Origin: Evansella halocellulosilytica
GTDB lineage: Bacteria > Bacillota > Bacilli > Bacillales > Salisediminibacteriaceae
Length of the DNA stretch: 64,000 nucleotides
NCBI RefSeq assembly: GCF_002335745.1
Contig: NZ_NIST01000001.1
Coordinates: 2,457,370-2,521,369, forward strand
Direction of reading: 5' to 3'
Shown in pieces: positions 57,117 through 64,000 of this stretch (positions within the stretch are counted from its first letter, which is position 1; every line of letters begins with the position of its first letter). The notes beneath the pieces were generated by a model. That model saw only the letters and a list, made by a program, of their open reading frames with translations, did no database searches and was not told where the DNA came from. The position numbers were made by a program, and so were the translations under genes.

Positions 57117-57175
57117 CTTCGGTTAAGAGCGTCACATCGTGTGACAACACCGAAGTTAGCACCTCCGTGTGCGTC
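57117..57175. repeat. Double-hairpin element in the 16S-23S spacer
   Basis: CTTCGG/CCGAAG, GTCACA/TGTGAC and GCAC-CTCC-GTGTGC repeat the structure at 55441 with covarying bases. It also resembles the complement of the repeats at 17983 and 32276. Confidence 0.7.
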
Positions 57176-57281
57176 GTTTGCGCTTTTTGTTTAGTTTTGA
57201 GAGGTTATTTTTTTATCTCTCCATTAAATGTTATTTGCAAAGAGGATTAAGCTATTCGATGAAGAGCGACGATCATCTGCC

Positions 57282-57407
57282 GTTTTGCAAAGAGGGTCAA
57301 GGAGTTCAAGGAAGCAATTGACGAGCCACTGGAGCGTACAACAGTACGTGAGGATGGTGAGGAATGAAGCTGACACAGAAATCTGCAGGCCATCTGCCGC
57401 AAAATTG
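57282..57407 (+). repeat. 16S-23S spacer block, copy 1
   Basis: Begins GTTTTGCAAAGAGG, contains GTTCAAGGAAGCAA and GCTGACACAGAA, and ends ATCTGCCGCAAAATT. It is a diverged duplicate of 57556-57684. No tRNA gene lies in the spacer (57087-57682). Confidence 0.75.
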
Positions 57408-57555
57408 TCCTTTGAAAACTAGATAACAGTAGAAAGACTGATTGATCTTCACCGGTTGTTTGAAGCGAATCCTAACGGATTCGAACGAGTACAACCGAGT
57501 GTCTTAGAAGGTTAAAAGACGCCATATGCAAAATTGCAAAACTCAAATTGAGTAG

Positions 57556-57682
57556 GTTTTGCAAGGAGGATCGAGTTGTTCAAGGAAGCAAGGAATTGAG
57601 CGACTGAGCGTATGAAATAGATACGTGACAGGAGCGAGAGACACAGCTGACACAGAAGAACGACGATCATCCGCCGCAAAAT

Positions 57683-57684
<2 letters not shown>
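57556..57684 (+). repeat. 16S-23S spacer block, copy 2
   Basis: Begins GTTTTGCAAGGAGG, contains GTTCAAGGAAGCAAGG and GCTGACACAGAA, and ends ATCCGCCGCAAAATGG at the 23S 5' end. TTTTGC at the start can pair with GCAAAA at the end. Confidence 0.75.
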
Positions 57685-60617
<2,933 letters not shown>

Positions 60618-60747
60618 ATGTTTTATCAAACCTTCTAATACCGAAGGTCATCAGTCAAATGTTATCTAGTTTTGAGAGGATAAAGATAAGTTGAATTGCC
60701 TTGTATGAGTAGGCAATGAAACAAGAGAACTTCTCAACATTTAAATA

Positions 60748-60865
<118 letters not shown>

Positions 60866-60877
60866 ATTGATATTTAT

Positions 60878-60953
60878 TCCACAGTAGCTCAGTTGGTAGA
60901 GCAATCGGCTGTTAACCGATCGGTCGCAGGTTCGAGTCCTGCCTGTGGAGCCA
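60878..60953 (+). tRNA. tRNA-Asn (GTT)
   Basis: Acceptor TCCACAG/CTGTGGA, anticodon loop CTGTTAA, encoded CCA. First tRNA after 5S, so part of the rrn transcript. Confidence 0.95.
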
Positions 60954-60957
60954 TTAC

Positions 60958-61050
60958 GGAGAGGTGTCCGAGTGGCCGAAGGAGCACGATTGGAAATCGT
61001 GTAGGCGGTTTAAACCCGTCTCGAGGGTTCAAATCCCTCTCTCTCCGCCA
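60958..61050 (+). tRNA. tRNA-Ser (GGA)
   Basis: Acceptor GGAGAGG, anticodon loop TTGGAAA, long variable arm (93 nt), encoded CCA. Confidence 0.95.
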
Positions 61051-61059
61051 TAGACAGAT

Positions 61060-61134
61060 GGCCCATTGGTCAAGTGGTTAAGACACCGCCCTTTCACGGC
61101 GGTAACAGGGGTTCGAATCCCCTATGGGTCACCA
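61060..61134 (+). tRNA. tRNA-Glu (TTC)
   Basis: Acceptor GGCCCAT/ATGGGTC, anticodon loop CTTTCAC, encoded CCA. Confidence 0.95.
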
Positions 61135-61201
61135 TTTTACTTATTTTGAAGTGAGTTAGCGTATCTGACGAAGAGATTCGCCGCTTATTTTAAACAAAGA
61201 T

Positions 61202-61277
61202 GGAGGATTAGCTCAGTTGGGAGAGCACTTGCCTTACAAGCAAGGGGTCGGTGGTTCGAGCCCGCCATCCTCCACCA
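61202..61277 (+). tRNA. tRNA-Val (TAC)
   Basis: Acceptor GGAGGAT/ATCCTCC, anticodon loop CTTACAA, encoded CCA. Confidence 0.95.
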
Positions 61278-61316
61278 TTTATATAGCGAAACATCATCCG
61301 TAAGCATTTATAACGG

Positions 61317-61393
<77 letters not shown>

Positions 61394-61443
61394 AATATTT
61401 AATAAATGAAATACATACATAACTATAAATTGTTCTAGAAAGT

Positions 61444-61519
61444 GGTCCCGTGGTGTAGCGGTTAACATGCCTGCCTGTCACGCAGGAGATCGCGGGTTCG
61501 ATTCCCGTCGGGACCGCCA
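61444..61519 (+). tRNA. tRNA-Asp (GTC)
   Basis: Acceptor GGTCCCG/CGGGACC, anticodon loop CTGTCAC, encoded CCA. Confidence 0.95.
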
Positions 61520-61524
61520 TTTAA

Positions 61525-61640
61525 GACTCGATAGCTCAGTCGAAAAGCACGAGTGCTTTTCTTTCTGAAAAGGATGCGAGCTGACTCGACGCATAATAGC
61601 GCCGATACTGCTGGCAGAGGAAGAGTAATCTTACGATTGA
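61525..61640. repeat. Hairpin-rich insert between tRNA-Asp and tRNA-Phe
   Basis: It has an AGACTCGATAGCTCAGTCGA start resembling a tRNA 5' half, an AAAAGCAC-GAG-TGCTTTT hairpin, and GATACTGCTGGCAGAGGAAG near its end. The last block recurs in the repeats near 18145 and 32390. No complete tRNA fold is present. Confidence 0.5.
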
Positions 61641-61669
61641 AACTAAAAATACTATCAGATTTGTAATAA

Positions 61670-61745
<76 letters not shown>

Positions 61746-61754
61746 TTTACTAAT

Positions 61755-61830
<76 letters not shown>

Positions 61831-61887
61831 TTTCAATTTTTATCTTGACGAAATGGTAAACTTTTTGTAATATAATATATGTCGCTT

Positions 61888-61972
61888 GGAGGGGTAGCGA
61901 AGTGGCTAAACGCGGCGGACTGTAAATCCGCTCCCTCAGGGTTCGGCGGTTCGAATCCGTCCCCCTCCACCA
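61888..61972 (+). tRNA. tRNA-Tyr (GTA)
   Basis: Acceptor GGAGGGG/CCCCTCC, anticodon loop CTGTAAA, long variable arm (85 nt), encoded CCA. Confidence 0.95.
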
Positions 61973-62047
61973 TTATGAACTTTATGTTAGTTCATGACAT
62001 AGGTTATATTTATACACACTTTACCAACAGAAATTAAAGGATAATGT

Positions 62048-62124
62048 GGCGGTTGTGGCGAAGTGGTTAACGCACCGGATTGTGGTTCCGGCATTCGTGG
62101 GTTCGATTCCCATCAACCGCCCCA
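62048..62124 (+). tRNA. tRNA-His (GTG)
   Basis: Extra 5' G, acceptor GCGGTTG/CAACCGC, anticodon loop TTGTGGT, encoded CCA. Confidence 0.94.
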
Positions 62125-62138
62125 TATAAATAAGAAAT

Positions 62139-62213
62139 AGGGCTATAGCCAAGCGGTAAGGCATCGGATTTTGATTCCGTGATTCGCAGGTTCGAATCCT
62201 GCTAGCCCTGCCA
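62139..62213 (+). tRNA. tRNA-Gln (TTG)
   Basis: Acceptor AGGGCTA/TAGCCCT, anticodon loop TTTTGAT, encoded CCA. Confidence 0.94.
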
Positions 62214-62219
62214 TTAGAT

Positions 62220-62294
62220 GCGGAAGTAGTTCAGTGGTAGAACACCACCTTGCCAAGGTGGGGGTCGCGGGTTCGAATCCCGTCTTCCGCTCCA
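62220..62294 (+). tRNA. tRNA-Gly (GCC)
   Basis: Acceptor GCGGAAG/CTTCCGC, anticodon loop TTGCCAA, encoded CCA. Confidence 0.95.
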
Positions 62295-62321
62295 GGAACA
62301 ATTTAACAATTATTATATTAT

Positions 62322-62396
62322 GGCGGCATAGCCAAGTGGTAAGGCATGGGTCTGCAAAACCCTGATTCCCCGGTTCGAATCCGGGTGCCGCCTCCA
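62322..62396 (+). tRNA. tRNA-Cys (GCA)
   Basis: Acceptor GGCGGCA/TGCCGCC, anticodon loop CTGCAAA, encoded CCA. Confidence 0.95.
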
Positions 62397-62411
62397 TAAT
62401 ATATCTGCCGT

Positions 62412-62500
62412 GCCGGGGTGGTGGAATTGGCAGACACACAGGACTTAAAATCCTGCGATAGGTGACTATCGTGCCGGTTCAAGTCCGGCCCTCGGCACCA
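62412..62500 (+). tRNA. tRNA-Leu (TAA)
   Basis: Acceptor GCCGGGG/CCTCGGC, anticodon loop CTTAAAA, long variable arm (89 nt), encoded CCA. Confidence 0.95.
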
Positions 62501-62537
62501 TTTTTATTTTCTTTAAAATAGTAAGGCAAATTATTTT

Positions 62538-62622
62538 GCCGGTGTGGCGGAATTGGCAGACGCGCACGACTCAAAATCGTGTTCCTCACGGAGTGTCGGT
62601 TCGACCCCGACCACCGGTACCA
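62538..62622 (+). tRNA. tRNA-Leu (CAA)
   Basis: Acceptor GCCGGTG/CACCGGT, anticodon loop CTCAAAA, long variable arm, encoded CCA. Last tRNA of the cluster; the integrase gene follows it, so its 3' end is a candidate attachment site. Confidence 0.95.
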
Positions 62623-62640
62623 TCTACATAGCGATATATC

Positions 62641-62674
62641 ACGGAGTTTGCACACGTTGCGAGCTCCGTTTTTA
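62641..62674 (+). terminator. Terminator of the rrn-tRNA transcript
   Basis: ACGGAG-TTTGC pairs with GCGAG-CTCCGT, followed by TTTT. Confidence 0.8.
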
Positions 62675-62717
62675 CGTTTAATCATACGTCAAATGGTCGT
62701 GTGCATAGACGGAGCCT

Positions 62718-62757
62718 AACCGCTTTCCTATATCCGAATAGGAGGGCGGTTTTTTGT
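62718..62757 (+). promoter_or_regulatory. Hairpin with T-run that contains the integrase ribosome binding site
   Basis: AACCGC-TTTCCTAT pairs with ATAGGAGG-GCGGTT, followed by TTTT. The only Shine-Dalgarno, AGGAGGG (62741-62747), is in the 3' arm and ends 10 bases before the integrase ATG, so the fold would hide it. Confidence 0.6.
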
Positions 62758-63744
62758 ATGCGCAAAAATCGTACTAAGCGTAATAATAAATTAATCGGTC
62801 GCGAACTCGACATAATCGAGAAGACGATTACGAGCGTTGTTATGACGTTTGATGAAGCGTTGGAACTGTTTATTGACGATGCTAAGCGTAAAGGATTGCG
62901 GGAGTTTACCGTGGTTTATTACAGGCGCGAATGTAATGATTTTCGTAAATGGCTTGCGAAAATAGATCACTCATTATTAATTGGCGAGGTAGTGCGCGAC
63001 CATATTAACGATTATGTAGAGGATATGCAACAAGAACGCGAATTGAAGCCGGGAACCATAAACGCGAAACTGAGGGCGGTGCGAACATTTTTCCATTATT
63101 TATACGGCGATGCGAAAATAATAGCAGAAAATCCGATGTACAAGTATCCGTTATTAAAAGAACGTAAGGGAAATATTGAGACATTTACTATGAAACAGCT
63201 ACAAGCGTTATTAAATGCGCCTGATCGACGCACCTTTACTGGCCAACGCGATTACACATATATGCTCCTTCTTTTAGAAACAGGAATCAGACTTAATGAA
63301 TCGGCGGGGATATTGCTTGAGGACGCCAAGCTAAGTGAGGGAGTTATATTTATTCGAAACACAAAAAATCACTTTCACAGATATGTGCCAATCCAAAGTA
63401 AGATGAAAGATCAACTGAGACGATACATAAAACTGCGCGGTATTTGTGAAACTGAGTATCTATTTGTGACTTTAGAGGAAAAAGCAATGACAAGGAGCAC
63501 TTTACAAAAAATTGTAAGTCATTATGGTAAACTCGCGGGCATAAAAGGAGTGCGGCTATCACCGCATACATTTCGGCATACGTTTGCGAAGTTGTCGGTC
63601 ATGAATGGAGCAGGGGTATTTGAGCTTCAAAAGATACTCGGCCATTCAACGATGGACATGGTGAGGACATATGTAAATCTTTATTCAAATGAAGTTTCAG
63701 AGAAACATAGAGAATTTTCGCCGTTAAATAATTTAGATATTTAA
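62758..63744 (+). CDS. Tyrosine recombinase / integrase of a tRNA-linked element
   Basis: A 328-residue recombinase with the full two-domain plan: an N-terminal SAM-like core-binding domain (residues about 30-120, YYRRECNDFRKWLAK) and the catalytic domain (about 140-310). Catalytic residues are Arg178 (ETGIRLNES), Lys203, His270 and Arg273 (SPHTFRHTFAKL), His296 (LGHSTMDM) and Tyr305 (RTYVNLYS). It sits 135 bp after tRNA-Leu (CAA). Its codons are richer in GCG and CGC than the surrounding genes, which hints at foreign origin. It probably integrates a prophage or conjugative element. Confidence 0.9.
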   Translation: MRKNRTKRNNKLIGRELDIIEKTITSVVMTFDEALELFIDDAKRKGLREFTVVYYRRECNDFRKWLAKIDHSLLIGEVVRDHINDYVEDMQQERELKPGTINAKLRAVRTFFHYLYGDAKIIAENPMYKYPLLKERKGNIETFTMKQLQALLNAPDRRTFTGQRDYTYMLLLLETGIRLNESAGILLEDAKLSEGVIFIRNTKNHFHRYVPIQSKMKDQLRRYIKLRGICETEYLFVTLEEKAMTRSTLQKIVSHYGKLAGIKGVRLSPHTFRHTFAKLSVMNGAGVFELQKILGHSTMDMVRTYVNLYSNEVSEKHREFSPLNNLDI

Positions 63745-63757
63745 ACATAAAAAAAGA

Positions 63758-63831
63758 GCGCCGACCACGCAAAGGCCGACACTGTTACCGTTAATGCTAG
63801 TGTATAACGTTTCTCCTTCGTGGTCAAGCGC
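63758..63831. other. Inverted repeat after the integrase gene
   Basis: GCGCCGACCACG pairs with CGTGGTCAAGCGC across about 49 bases. The T-run needed for a terminator exists only on the minus strand. Confidence 0.5.
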
Positions 63832-63850
63832 AAAAAGGGAGACGTTTGTC

Positions 63851-64000
63851 ATGAAATCCGAGTCGATCGCTTACTACGAAGAATATCGCCATCATGAGTC
63901 CTTTACGGACGTGGCGGAAATGAACGAAGCCGTGCGTGTACATATCGACCAGCACCGCGAGCAGTTAAATAAAACAGCTATATCCGTGCTTAACTTGCTC
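63851..64000 (+). CDS. Start of a mobile-element gene, probably a helix-turn-helix replication or regulatory protein (3' truncated)
   Basis: The ATG is preceded by AAGGGAG. The 50 residues visible begin MKSESIAYYEEYRHHESFTD and continue VAEMNEAVRVHIDQHREQLN. This helical charged start resembles proteins of Bacillus prophages and integrative elements with an N-terminal winged helix, but the diagnostic part lies outside the window. Base composition is higher in GC than the chromosomal genes, like the integrase before it. Confidence 0.6.
   Translation, partial: MKSESIAYYEEYRHHESFTDVAEMNEAVRVHIDQHREQLNKTAISVLNLL

Overview
The window is chromosomal DNA of a low-GC, endospore-forming member of the Bacillaceae. 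Gene order follows the Bacillus subtilis yfh/yga segment: yfhD-yfhE-yfhF-recX-yfhH-sspK-yfhJ-yfhP-mutY, then fabL-sspE-ygaC-ygaD-ygaE-gsaB-bcp-perR-ygzB-ygxA-rrn-tRNAs. Spore genes (sspK, sspE, a YjcZ-type miniprotein), strong purine-rich ribosome binding sites, sigma-A promoters and cre/PerR/TreR-type operators agree with this. Family names rest on motif recognition and synteny; no search was run.

Layout. 1-4200: tail of a sugar ABC transporter operon (ATPase, permease, Gfo/Idh dehydrogenase) followed by two decayed catabolic genes. 4300-8850: acetyltransferase, AGCS sodium/amino-acid symporter, a lone single-domain tyrosine recombinase behind a 12-bp inverted repeat, and a CPA1 K+/H+ antiporter. 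9260-11840: treA-treR with a promoter whose spacer holds a TreR-type palindrome; no trehalose PTS gene lies beside it. 12800-18220: yfhD to yfhJ with several tiny genes. 18225-21660: yfhP, mutY, an SDR enzyme. 21950-25640: fruR-fruK-fruA with a cre-like site in the promoter. 25920-28660: ywrD-type gamma-glutamyltransferase and two half-size chromate transporters. 29100-36850: MDR reductase, small protein, fabL, sspE, a DUF3939-like gene, ygaC, ygaD, ygaE. 37200-43470: a 1499-residue glutamate synthase large subunit without a small subunit, then gsaB. 43650-47560: ABC-2 exporter, ion channel, bcp, a YjcZ-like peptide. 47860-49220: an uncharacterised minus-strand lipoprotein/membrane operon. 49500-54990: M29 aminopeptidase, hydroxyacid dehydrogenase, a DarA-like paralogue, perR, ygzB, ygxA. 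55200-62630: an rrn operon (16S-23S-5S) with two promoters and 15 tRNA genes. 62640-64000: a tyrosine integrase directly after the last tRNA gene and the start of a second gene; this looks like the left end of an integrated element that runs out of the window.

Beyond the genes, the window carries several families of dispersed intergenic repeats: a 94-103 bp imperfect palindrome (two copies), a larger hairpin-rich element (two copies, with relatives in the rrn leader, the 16S-23S spacer and possibly the tRNA cluster), an AT-rich short tandem array (two copies in opposite orientation sharing a conserved tail), and a short GTGCCAGGCACC palindrome (three copies). The 16S-23S spacer also holds a duplicated block of about 126 bp. 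These repeats, the decayed sugar locus and the tRNA-linked integrase are the most unusual parts; most protein genes are conserved housekeeping or accessory functions.
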